Assembly: GCA_028280405.1 (NCBI GenBank)
Contig: JANQLW010000087.1
Location: 1-49,938, forward strand
DNA from: Bacteroidales bacterium
GTDB lineage: Bacteria; Bacteroidota; Bacteroidia; Bacteroidales; GCA-2711565
DNA: 49,938 bases
Reading direction: 5' to 3'
In this document: positions 23,372 through 34,800 of the stretch, piece by piece
Position numbering within the stretch: the first letter of the stretch is position 1
Layout: every line of letters starts with the position of its first letter
Translations under genes and position numbers: made by a program
The notes under the pieces: model-generated
The model's input: the letters and a program-made list of their open reading frames with translations, nothing else
Told to the model about the DNA's origin: nothing
Databases searched by the model: none

Positions 23372-23962
23372 TTAAGTATTGTTAAACCTGTTTCTCAATT
23401 GTACAAAATTTTTACAACCTGTTTTATAAAGGATATTTTTTCTGTAAAAATCAATAGTATGCTTGCTAAGAAACAGTTTTTCTGCAATCGCTTTACTGGT
23501 ATAGCCCTTATAAATCAATTCAAGGATTTCCTGTTCTCTTTTGCTAAAGAAATCTGGATCAATGTATTGGGATTCATTTCTCATAACTCCTTTTGACCGA
23601 TCTCGTTGATACCGCAATACACAGGCCTTTATTTCTTCAATATCGAGTGGTTTCAGGAAATAATCGTATACATTCAGCTTAATGGCTTTAACGGCATAAT
23701 GCATGGAACTGCTGAGCAAAGCGATGGCCGTATTGAATCCCTCTTTCCGAATCGCCTGAATAACATCAAAGCCTGTTAGTTCCGGTAATTCAACATCTAA
23801 GAATAATAGATCCGGTTCATATTGCTTAACGTATTTCACAACATACTGAGGATGATTGGGTTTTGGCATTAGCAATACCTCATTAAATTTTAACAGGATA
23901 CGCTCCAGCCTGTCAACAGATTCTTTATCAGAATCCATGATCATACATTTGATATTCTCCAT
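23372..23962 (-). CDS. Orphan response regulator, receiver + LuxR HTH
   Basis: The 196-residue protein has a receiver domain (about 4-118) with acidic residues MDSD at 9-12, phosphoacceptor Asp56 in LLFLDVELPE, a serine-rich switch region LLSSSMHY and the conserved lysine in YFLKPLDIEE. The C-terminal NarL/FixJ HTH (about 138-193) has FFSKREQEILELI, YTSKAIAEKLFLSKHTIDFYRKNI and KTGCKNFVQLRN. It should bind DNA on phosphorylation. No histidine kinase is encoded nearby, so its partner is elsewhere. Confidence 0.9.
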   Translation of the reverse strand: MENIKCMIMDSDKESVDRLERILLKFNEVLLMPKPNHPQYVVKYVKQYEPDLLFLDVELPELTGFDVIQAIRKEGFNTAIALLSSSMHYAVKAIKLNVYDYFLKPLDIEEIKACVLRYQRDRSKGVMRNESQYIDPDFFSKREQEILELIYKGYTSKAIAEKLFLSKHTIDFYRKNILYKTGCKNFVQLRNRFNNT

Positions 23963-24035
23963 AATTTTTAAGTTTCGATGAAATGACTACTGGCAGTTAA
24001 CTATTGGCTGTTAGCTTAAGGCAACCAGTAGCTAG

Positions 24036-24233
24036 CTAGTCCCCGTAGGCGTCAGCAATTTTCTTTTCCCTTTCTTCGATAATTTTGCGCAATGCGAGTA
24101 TGGCATCTGCATGCTTTCTGGCATGATCATTATGAATAAGCTTTCTCGCATAATCCCCCGACACACCTATCATCTCACCTACAAGCTTATAATCACCATA
24201 CCTAACTTTGGATAAAATGTCTTGTTTCGTCAT
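24036..24233 (-). CDS. Small HTH-like protein
   Basis: The protein has 65 residues from ATG 24233; a longer frame to 24296 would lack a good start context and cover the promoter. The sequence MTKQDILSKVRYGDYKLVGE is followed by MIGVSGDYARKLIHNDHARK and a charged C-terminal helix (EEREKKIADAYGD). The pattern is a helix-turn-helix, and I know similar short proteins in Bacteroidota only as hypothetical. It is divergent from the XRE-like gene at 24331. A TATCTTTG -7 element on the minus strand (24289-24282) is its likely promoter. Confidence 0.65.
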   Translation of the reverse strand: MTKQDILSKVRYGDYKLVGEMIGVSGDYARKLIHNDHARKHADAILALRKIIEEREKKIADAYGD

Positions 24234-24330
24234 AATTTTTGGCTTATTTTTGTCTTGAATGAGTCTCGAATCGTTCTTTTTCAAAGATACAAACATTAGT
24301 CAAAACAAACAACATTTACGCAGCATTTTT
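24234..24330. promoter_or_regulatory. Divergent promoter region of two HTH genes
   Basis: A 97-bp AT-rich gap contains the minus-strand -7 element TATCTTTG (24289-24282) and several TTTG motifs further right (for example 24309-24306). No long palindrome is visible, unlike the switch region at 625-658, so the operator, if any, is less symmetrical. Confidence 0.5.
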
Positions 24331-24708
24331 ATGTCAGTTCATATTTCAAACAGAATTTCAGTTTTAATAAAAGAATTAGGATATAATTTCAATTCTTTTA
24401 GCAAAGTAATCGGATTAACAAACAATACTACCATTGGAAGAATTGTAAATGAACAGAGAAATCCCAGCTATGAAGTTCTCAGAAAGATAATGGATACTTT
24501 TGAAAATGTGAATGCATATTGGCTACTTACAGGAAAAGGAGAAATGTTTGCAAATAACAAGATGGAAGAACCTGTAGCTGAATACGTAAAATTAAGTTTT
24601 GACACCAAACTTCTTGCCTATTTTAGAGAAAAAGATATAGAATTACTAAAACTCTCTGAAGAAAACGGAAAATTAAAAGAAAAAATAAGAACTCTAAAAG
24701 AAGAATAA
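24331..24708 (+). CDS. XRE/phage-repressor-like HTH protein
   Basis: The protein has 125 residues from ATG 24331. A longer frame beginning at 24259 would run through the divergent promoter. The N-terminal half (SVHISNRISVLIKELGYNF, NSFSKVIGLTNNTTIGRIVN, EQRNPSYEVLRKIMDTF) is a repressor-type HTH followed by NAYWLLTGKGEMF, a phrase typical of Bacteroidota phage-repressor-like regulators. The last 30 residues form a probable coiled coil. There is no peptidase domain. It parallels the repressor at 674-1075 in size and design but differs in sequence. Confidence 0.82.
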   Translation: MSVHISNRISVLIKELGYNFNSFSKVIGLTNNTTIGRIVNEQRNPSYEVLRKIMDTFENVNAYWLLTGKGEMFANNKMEEPVAEYVKLSFDTKLLAYFREKDIELLKLSEENGKLKEKIRTLKEE

Positions 24709-27052
<2,344 letters not shown>

Positions 27053-27074
27053 AAGATAATAAATTCCTTATACG

Positions 27075-27106
27075 AAGGCCTCTCTTGAAAAAGGAAGGCC
27101 TTTTTG
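27075..27106. terminator. Terminator between gyrB and DUF2461 gene
   Basis: AAGGCCT (27075-27081) and AGGCCTT (27096-27102) pair around a loop with extra internal pairing, followed by T to 27105. It begins 23 bp after the gyrB stop and serves as the natural end of gyrB and possibly of the convergent gene. Confidence 0.75.
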
Positions 27107-27128
27107 CTACAACCTGTAACCCTTCACT

Positions 27129-27794
27129 TTACATCGACAATCCCCGGTTAATAAACTTTATAAATGGGGTCAATGCTTTAAATCTACTCATTAAAACCTC
27201 AAAGAAATCTTCTGACAAACATTGTTCATTAGTTACAGCTTCTGCGAAAGTAAATGATTTATACTTTAACAAATCTATATCAGGAAAATCAGCAGGGAAA
27301 TCTTTTGGTGGCCGTTTCAGCATATCACCCGATATATCTCCAAAATACTTCTTAACATCTTTATGATTAAGAATTGATTTAAACTCATCAATATTATAAT
27401 ACACCTCTTTTCTGATCTTTTTCAGCTCAGAAGACGGAGGCATATGGATTCCCCCTGCAATAAAGGATTCTCCATCCTGCAAATGCAGATAATATCCTGA
27501 ATTCCCGGATCTTCTTCCATTTTTAACTAAATATCCACCAAAATTATTTTTATAAGGTGATTTATCTTTTGAGAAACGTACATCCCTGTATATCCTGAAC
27601 ATACATTGCTTAGGTTCCAGGCCTTTGATATCATCATCAAACAGTGAAACAGCCTTAATCATTTCTGCCACATAGTCTTTCACAGCATGATTAGCTTCTT
27701 CATAAAACTTCTTATTATCCTGAAACCATTCTCTATTATTATTCTTTTCGAGCGCTTTTAAAAACTCAAATACTACCGGATTAATCATACGCAT
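27129..27794 (-). CDS. DUF2461 family protein (TIGR02453)
   Basis: The 221-residue cytosolic protein has family motifs LEKNNNREWFQDNKKFYEE near the start, FRIYRDVRFSKDKSPYKNNF in the middle, then GYYLHLQDGESFIAGG and GGIHMPP. The biochemical function of DUF2461 is not known. The second Met (residue 3) is an alternative start. It is convergent with gyrB. Confidence 0.88.
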   Translation of the reverse strand: MRMINPVVFEFLKALEKNNNREWFQDNKKFYEEANHAVKDYVAEMIKAVSLFDDDIKGLEPKQCMFRIYRDVRFSKDKSPYKNNFGGYLVKNGRRSGNSGYYLHLQDGESFIAGGIHMPPSSELKKIRKEVYYNIDEFKSILNHKDVKKYFGDISGDMLKRPPKDFPADFPDIDLLKYKSFTFAEAVTNEQCLSEDFFEVLMSRFKALTPFIKFINRGLSM

Positions 27795-27971
27795 TATAAT
27801 AGTTAATAATCTTAATAAAAATTTTTAAAATCAAAGGGTTACCTTTTATTTTTATTTAGAATAAAATTAAAATTAATGATTTAAAAAAAATTAACAAAAA
27901 AACAGTCACCCATTTTATAAATTTAGTTGTCTATTATGTTGTTTAATAAACTGATAAAAATAAATAATAAA

Positions 27972-28409
27972 ATGAAAATTAAACTTTTTAAAGCAAATAG
28001 AATAAGGACTGTGTTCACAATTCTTACTATTATAGTTATTGGCATATCATGTCACAAAAATATCATTTCTGAATTCGACACTAACTCTGAAATTAAAATC
28101 CAGGTAATAAATAATGAGAAGATAGATTTGTTAAATCCTGAATCATTAGGAAGTTTAAATACAGAAAATATTAAGATCTATATTAAGAAAGACGGTGAAC
28201 TTGTTGAATATACTGAGCCGAATATGACTACCCCTCATGGTTATAGTATTGATTTCGAGGGTAATCAATGGTTTCTAAAATTATCTCCTATAAAAGATCA
28301 AAACGAAAAGATATATACAACCTATATTAAATGGAATTGTACTGATGATATGGATACAGTCAATTTACAATCATTACAAAACGATAAAATTTTAGAGATT
28401 ACCAAATAA
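27972..28409 (+). CDS. Putative lipoprotein, unknown function
   Basis: The protein has 145 residues from ATG 27972. Upstream starts (TTG 27927, ATG 27936) would add a lysine- and asparagine-rich stretch before the signal peptide. Basic residues, a hydrophobic core (VFTILTIIVIGIS) and Cys27 form a plausible lipobox. The mature part is acidic and beta-rich (EIKIQVINNEKIDLL, IKIYIKKDGELVEYTEP) and may be an immunoglobulin-like fold. No family is recognised. It is transcribed toward the barrel genes downstream with a 120-bp gap, so a shared transcript is possible. Confidence 0.68.
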   Translation: MKIKLFKANRIRTVFTILTIIVIGISCHKNIISEFDTNSEIKIQVINNEKIDLLNPESLGSLNTENIKIYIKKDGELVEYTEPNMTTPHGYSIDFEGNQWFLKLSPIKDQNEKIYTTYIKWNCTDDMDTVNLQSLQNDKILEITK

Positions 28410-28529
28410 GCCTACCCTATTTGGAATCTCTAAAACTCTTTATTCATAGACTCTACAGAGTATTTGTCAAAAAAATTTCGTCACATTTTTTAAATTTGGG
28501 TATTAATATAATTAGAAGCTAATTATATT

Positions 28530-29342
28530 ATGAGAAGACTTTATTTTACTTTATTACTTCTCCCCATATTATTTTCTATTCCGACAAAGTCTCAAGTTCT
28601 TTTTAAAGAGGCAGGAGCTCGATCATCAGCATTAGGTTATACAGGTGTTTGTACGAGTAATCTATGGGCACAGTTCAACAATCAGGCCGGGCTTGCAAAT
28701 GTAAGAACCATTCAATGCGGAATTAGTTATACATCCAGATACCAGCTAAAAGAGCTGGGAACAAAAAGTATCGCAATTGTAGCTCCTATTTATAATTCAT
28801 GCATTGGAGTTAGCCTAAGCAAAACTGGTGACCATATATTTAACCAAACAAATCTGGGCTTGTCCATTGCTAAAAAGCTATCAGGGAAATTAGGTCTGGG
28901 TATCGGTTTTAATTATTTTAGCTTGAACCAGTCTCAAAATTTGGGTTCTGTAAATAAAATAAATTTTGAAGGAGGTCTTATTCTCGATATTAACAGACAA
29001 TTAAGCCTGGGTTTGCATATGTATAACCCCAAGCTCAAACAAAATAATCAATATACTTTCAAACTTCCTGAAATTTACAAATTTGGGATCAGCTATAAGA
29101 TCAATGCTTCTCTTATCAGTTATGCTGAAGTGAAATACCATTCCGATTATAACTCAAGCATTCATTTTGGCATCGAATACATCAACAAATATTTTATTGT
29201 AAGAACAGGATATTCATCTAATCCGGATAAACTAAGTTTTGGGCTAGGAATATTATATAAAAAAATAAGCCTGAATATCTCAAATACATTACACAATACT
29301 TTAGGACACACTCCCCAACTTACATTGGTTTATAAATTCTAG
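28530..29342 (+). CDS. Outer-membrane beta-barrel, PorV/PorQ-like
   Basis: The 270-residue protein has a signal peptide (residues about 1-21, LLLLPILFSIPTKSQ). The mature N-terminus KEAGARSSALGYTGVCTSNLWAQFNNQAGLA is close to the G-A-R-S-x-x-L-G-x-A and F-x-N-x-A-G-L-A signatures of PorV/PorQ and FadL-like barrels. Alternating amphipathic strands continue to the terminal aromatic residue (LTLVYKF), as in proteins inserted by the BAM complex. PorV and PorQ work in type IX secretion, but this shorter protein may have another client. A TAAATTTG -7 element at 28491-28498 lies upstream. The next gene follows after 3 bp. Confidence 0.8.
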   Translation: MRRLYFTLLLLPILFSIPTKSQVLFKEAGARSSALGYTGVCTSNLWAQFNNQAGLANVRTIQCGISYTSRYQLKELGTKSIAIVAPIYNSCIGVSLSKTGDHIFNQTNLGLSIAKKLSGKLGLGIGFNYFSLNQSQNLGSVNKINFEGGLILDINRQLSLGLHMYNPKLKQNNQYTFKLPEIYKFGISYKINASLISYAEVKYHSDYNSSIHFGIEYINKYFIVRTGYSSNPDKLSFGLGILYKKISLNISNTLHNTLGHTPQLTLVYKF

Positions 29343-29345
29343 AAA

Positions 29346-31373
29346 ATGGGGACCATTAAAACACTTCTAAGCATTCTACTTTTTTGTTTTTCAATTACAG
29401 CTTCCTCACAAAGCATAGCAGATATAATTATAGAAAGAAAAATAGAAAGGATACTGGAAAATAATGATCAGAGTATAGATGATACTAAACTGCGTATACA
29501 GCTTTTATATCTTTATAAAAACCCGGAAAACCTCAATAAGGGGGAATTTCAGCTTTTGAGAGAAGTCAGATTATTAAATGCCTATCAAATATCCATACTT
29601 ACGGAATATTTAAACTTAATGGGCAAAATAGAATCTGTTAAGGAATTATATTTCCTGGATGGTTTTTCCAAGAAGGAAGTAGATGAGCTATTAAATTTCA
29701 TCACTCTCAAAGACATTTCAACAAAAAATTTCAACAGAACAACAAAGCATAAAATTTACACCGGCTTTATAAAACCCATTCAATCGTCTAAAGGGTTTAA
29801 AGAACCGAAGGTATTCGCAGGAACTAATGAAAAAATGGTTTGCAGATATCATTTCAATAAAAACAACCAATATTCATTAAATATTATAGGAGAAAAAGAT
29901 ATTGGAGAACCATTCTTTTCAAAGTCAAAGAATATTGGGAATTCAAAGCCTCCCCTTCTGTTTGATTACATTTCCGGAAATTTTGAATACAAACCACAAA
30001 GATTATTAAAAAAAATACTACTCGGAGATTACCAACTTCAGTTTGGCCAGGGATTGTGTATGTGGTCAAATTATGCATTAAATAAATCATTATATATTAA
30101 TGACCTTATTAAATATGCAGGCGGAATTAAAGCTAATACTTCAGCAAATGAAAATCGGTTTTTCAGAGGTATAGCCTGTACATTTAAAATTAAATCCCTG
30201 AATATTTCATTCTTTTATTCCAATAAATACAGGGATGCAAATTTAATTACCGACACTACATTTAGTAGCTTACAAAATACCGGACTTCACCGAACTACGA
30301 ATGAATTAACCGACAAACATAGTCTGAAGGAGAAAATAAGGGGAGGTAATATTCAGTTCAATCATGGAAATCTAAAACTGGGAGCAACTTATTACCGGCA
30401 AGAATTCGATAAACATTTCATTTTAAATGATCAACTTTCTCAAAAGTTTAATTTCACAGGAAAAATAAATAAATGCTTCGGCTTAGACTTTCGTACCATA
30501 ATCAATAAATTTGAACTATTTGGTGAAATTTCATGTTCAGGAAATAAATCCAAAGCTTTTATTTCCGGATTTAACTATTATGCATCCTCTCTTCTTAAAA
30601 TTCATTTTCACTACCGGAATTATTCAAAATCTTTTCAGAACTTTTATTCAGGGAGTATTGGAGAAAACTCAGGCAATAAGAATGAAAAAGCTGTATTTAC
30701 TGCAGTTGAATTACAATTCCATCCTTATTGGAGCATGAGTGCCTATACGGATTTCTTTAAGTTTCCCTGGTTAAAATATGGTATAAACTTTCCTTCTCAA
30801 GGCAATGAACAAAGTGTTCAGTTAAATTTTAACTATTCTGAAAGTTTTACTGCATATGTCAGGTATAAGAGAGAACAAAAGCTCTCAAATCAAACAAACA
30901 GGGCTTCATGGTTCAATTATCCGACAATCAAAATAACACAAAGCTTTAGAATACATTTTGATTATATTATAAACTCATATATAAGTATGCAAAGCAGATT
31001 AGAATGGAAAAAATATGAACATGACAAGCAAATACATAATGGGTTTTTATTTCTAAATGAAATAAACCTCAATTCGCTTAATCATAAATGGAAATCAAGT
31101 TTACGATGGGCTGTTTTTAGCACAGATAATTACGAAAGCAGAATATATACTTATGAAAAGGATCTAAAACACACTTTCAGTATTCCTGCTTTTTATGGCA
31201 CAGGAAGCAGAGTATATTTCATACTTCAGTATAAACCAAGCAAAAGAATAAAATTGAAACTTAAATACGCACAAACGGGCTATTCAGATCGAAATAAAAT
31301 CGGAAGTGGGTTAAATATGATTGATGGAAACCTGAGTTCTGAAATAAAAGCGGAACTTCAAATCAATTTATAA
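29346..31373 (+). CDS. Secreted helix-hairpin-helix protein with predicted beta-barrel C-terminus
   Basis: The protein has 675 residues with a signal peptide (residues about 1-22, LLFCFSITASSQ). Residues about 50-118 (NPENLNKGEFQLLREVRLLN, then YLNLMGKIESVKELYFLDGF and SKKEVDELLNF) fit two ComEA-type helix-hairpin-helix motifs, in the way seen in a Bacteroidota family usually annotated as helix-hairpin-helix domain protein. The remaining 500 residues show alternating strands with many aromatic residues at strand ends and finish in AELQINL, suggesting an outer-membrane barrel. HhH motifs usually bind DNA without sequence specificity, so a role in DNA capture at the outer membrane is possible but unproven. 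It is co-transcribed with the PorV-like gene. Confidence 0.75.
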   Translation: MGTIKTLLSILLFCFSITASSQSIADIIIERKIERILENNDQSIDDTKLRIQLLYLYKNPENLNKGEFQLLREVRLLNAYQISILTEYLNLMGKIESVKELYFLDGFSKKEVDELLNFITLKDISTKNFNRTTKHKIYTGFIKPIQSSKGFKEPKVFAGTNEKMVCRYHFNKNNQYSLNIIGEKDIGEPFFSKSKNIGNSKPPLLFDYISGNFEYKPQRLLKKILLGDYQLQFGQGLCMWSNYALNKSLYINDLIKYAGGIKANTSANENRFFRGIACTFKIKSLNISFFYSNKYRDANLITDTTFSSLQNTGLHRTTNELTDKHSLKEKIRGGNIQFNHGNLKLGATYYRQEFDKHFILNDQLSQKFNFTGKINKCFGLDFRTIINKFELFGEISCSGNKSKAFISGFNYYASSLLKIHFHYRNYSKSFQNFYSGSIGENSGNKNEKAVFTAVELQFHPYWSMSAYTDFFKFPWLKYGINFPSQGNEQSVQLNFNYSESFTAYVRYKREQKLSNQTNRASWFNYPTIKITQSFRIHFDYIINSYISMQSRLEWKKYEHDKQIHNGFLFLNEINLNSLNHKWKSSLRWAVFSTDNYESRIYTYEKDLKHTFSIPAFYGTGSRVYFILQYKPSKRIKLKLKYAQTGYSDRNKIGSGLNMIDGNLSSEIKAELQINL

Positions 31374-31374
31374 A

Positions 31375-31407
31375 AAAAGCTATCCTAATAAACCAGGACA
31401 GCCTTTT
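31375..31407. terminator. Bidirectional terminator between HhH-barrel gene and trxA
   Basis: AAGCTATCCT (31377-31386) pairs with AGGACAGCCTT (31395-31405), with G-U and a one-base bulge. An A run on the left and a T run on the right allow termination in both directions. Confidence 0.75.
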
Positions 31408-31428
31408 AAATTCTTCAAGTATTATTGA

Positions 31429-31746
31429 CTATAATAATCCTTCCAGTTTGTTAACTAAAGTTTGTTTTGGAACTGCACCAACTTGTTTGTCAACAATCTC
31501 ACCATTTTTAAAGAATAAAATCGTAGGAATGTTACGAATTCCAAATTGACCCGCTACACCAGGACTTTTATCTACATCAACTTTACCTACAACTGCTTTT
31601 CCTTCGTATTCGTTGTGAATCTCATCAACGATAGGGCCTACCATACGGCAAGGGCCACACCATACGGCCCAAAAGTCTAATATAACTGGTTTATCAGATT
31701 TTAATACAAGCTCTTCAAAGTTCGCATCTGTGATTTCTAATGCCAT
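31429..31746 (-). CDS. trxA: Thioredoxin
   Basis: The 105-residue classical thioredoxin has the active site Trp29-Cys30-Gly31-Pro32-Cys33-Arg34 in FWAVWCGPCRMVGP, the cis-proline motif RNIPTILFF, and the final GAVPKQTLVNKL. It lacks a signal peptide, so it acts in the cytosol as a reductant for ribonucleotide reductase and other enzymes. It lies downstream of dnaE on the same strand with a 76-bp gap containing TAAATTTG on the minus strand (31791-31784), a plausible own promoter. Confidence 0.97.
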   Translation of the reverse strand: MALEITDANFEELVLKSDKPVILDFWAVWCGPCRMVGPIVDEIHNEYEGKAVVGKVDVDKSPGVAGQFGIRNIPTILFFKNGEIVDKQVGAVPKQTLVNKLEGLL

Positions 31747-31822
31747 GATTTTTAGTTTTAAAAATTATAATAGTTTTATTTGTCAAATTTAAGATTTATT
31801 TTCTAAACTCAGATTCGCAAAT

Positions 31823-34800
31823 TTAGTTTAATTTATATTTTACTCCACTAAATTTTTGTAATTCTTTTACTAAAGAAAGCGGGTCTATTTTATTGTTTCT
31901 GGATTTAAGTTCAATATTATACCCCTCCTCTTTATCACATAAACGAACCTTAAAGGGAACTTGTCCTGAATGTTTATTGATCAATTCGTAAATATCATTA
32001 CTCTTTTGTTCATCCAGTTCAAGATTATTAATAATGATCGTTAATTGCCTGGTGCTTTTTTCTATAGCTTCTGCCAATAAACTTACCTGATGAATTTTGA
32101 TTTCCAAATTACCTTCCTGATTAAATCTATTCTGGACTTTTGCTTTAATCATGATATAATTCCCCTCTACAAGGAAATGACGGAATTTCAGGTAATCCTC
32201 GGAGAAAATAGCTAATTGCATTGAATCCTTAAAATCTTCCAAAGTAAAGCTGCCAAATGGTTTATTATTTTTTGTAGTTCGATGTGCTACAGAAGTAATC
32301 ATCCCTGCAAAGGTTATATTTTTATTTTTAAAAGCCCGAAGTTCCGTACTTAAAGACCCTATTTCTGTATCACAGAAATGCTCCATTTCAATTTTGTAAT
32401 CATCGAGAGGATGGCCGGAGATATAGAAACCGGTTACTTCTTTTTCATTTTTCAATTGTTCTAATTTAGACCATGGCTTACATTCCGGTAATTCAATTGT
32501 AGGCATTTCAATCTCTTCAACATCTCCAAAGAGAGAAACCTGAGAAGCATTTTGTCGATCCTGATGTGCACCGCCATGTTTAATAATCTTTTCAAGAAAG
32601 ATACTATCATCTGTATTATCTCTATGAAAGTACTGAGCCCGGTGTGAACCTTCAAAACTATCAAAAGCTCCTGACTTAGCTAAAGCTTCAAAGCAGCGTT
32701 TATTCACAGCTCGTAAGTTCACACGGGTCACCATGTCTACTACATCCTTATAAACACCACTTTTTTCACGTTCTTCCAGAATTGCCTCCACAGCAGCTTC
32801 TCCAACACCCTTAATCGCAGCCATCCCAAAACGAATTCCTTCGTCTTTATTCACGATAAAATTCAATTCACTTTCATTTACGTCCGGCCCTAAAACAGAA
32901 ATATTCTGACGTTTACACTCATCTATAAAGAAGGTGATTTTTTTAATATCTGAAAGGTTATGGGTTAAAACAGCCGCCATATATTCAGCTGGATAGTGTG
33001 CTTTCAGGTAGGCAGTCTGATAGGCTATTACAGAATAAGCAGCTGAATGTGAACGGTTAAAACCATATTCAGCAAAACGTTCCATAATCTGGAATACTTC
33101 TGCAGCCTTTTCTTTTTCAACACCTTTTTCAACAGCTCCATCCACAAAAACAATTTTCTGTTTTTCCATCACGTCCCGTTGTTTTTTGCCCATGGCACGT
33201 CTAAGCAGATCCGCTCCTGCAAGAGTATAACCACCCATTATTTGAGCTGTTTGCATAATTTGCTCCTGATAAACCATAATTCCATTGGTTGGCTTTAATA
33301 TATCTTCCAGCCACGGATGCGGATACTCTACTTTTTCCTTTCCATGCTTACGATTAATATAGATCGGAATAAAACTCATTGGGCCCGGACGATATAAAGC
33401 ATTCATCGCAATCAAATCCTCTATATTGGTTGGTTTCAAATCCTTCAGATAGGCACGCATACCATCCGACTCAAACTGAAAAGTACCGATCGTATCCCCT
33501 CTCTGGTAAAGCTCATAGGTTTTCTCATCTTCCAGGGAAATTTCATCGATATTAATATCAACATCATGCCGTTGCTTAATATTTTTCAGGGCATCCTTAA
33601 TGATGGAAAGCGTTTTTAACCCGAGAAAATCCATTTTAAGCATTCCTACGGATTCAACCAGCTTTCCGTCATATTGTGTAACATGTAAACTGGAATCTTT
33701 AGCTGTACTAAGCGGTACATGTTCAATTAAGTCGTCGGGGCCAATAATTACACCACAGGCATGTGTACCTGTATGACGTGCTGAACCTTCAAGAACCTGG
33801 GCAAAGTTTAAAGTTTTACGGGCTAATTCATCTCCTTTCTTACGAATATCATCCAGTTCTTTAACTTCCTTATAAGCTTTAGCTAAAGAAATACCAGGTC
33901 TCTCAGGTACCAGTTTAGCCAATCGGTCAGCTTCATGTAAAGGTAGTTTCAGGACACGTGCGACATCACGTATAGCTAATTTCGCTGCCATAGTACCAAA
34001 GGTGATGATTTGAGCAACATGGCTTGCTCCATATTTTTCAACGACATAATCTAAAACCCGTTCCCGGCCTTCATCATCAAAATCAATATCAATATCGGGC
34101 ATGGAAATACGTTCCGGGTTCAAAAAACGCTCAAACAGAAGATTGTATTTGATCGGATCAATATTGGTAATCCCGGTACAATAAGCAACGGCTGAGCCTG
34201 CTGCGGAACCACGTCCCGGTCCAACAATTACACCCAATTCACGTGCTTTAGCAATAAAATCCTGTACAATCAAGAAATATCCGGGAAATCCCATCTCACG
34301 AATCACTTTCAATTCGTAATCCAGGCGTTCTTTTACCTCGTCTGTCATTTCAGGATAAAGCTTTTCTGCTCCTTTAAAAGTTAGATATTCCAGATAATCA
34401 TCTTCTGTTTTAAACTTTTCAGGCAAAGGGAAACGTGGCAGGATAATATCGGATTGAATTTCATAATTTTCAACCTTATCTACAATCTCGCGGGTATTAG
34501 CTAAAGCTTCAGGTATATCCTTAAAGAGTTCAGCCATCTCTCCCGGAGATTTCAGATATTCATTCCCCGTATAATGCATCCCGGAAACATCATCCAGATC
34601 TTTACCCGTATTTAAACAAATCAGGATCTTATGGGCTTCATAGTCATCTTTATTGGTAAAATGAACATCATTGGTAGCTATTACTTTACGGTTATGCTTT
34701 TTTGCTAACGCAATCAGGCTTTCATTCACAGATTTTTGTTCAGGGTACCCATGATCCTGAAGTTCAAAATAAAAATCATCTCCAAAAATATCAATATGAT

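Noticed and set aside
27085..27366. Rightward frame after gyrB
   Set aside because: It is antisense to the C-terminal part of the DUF2461 gene and begins in the terminator.
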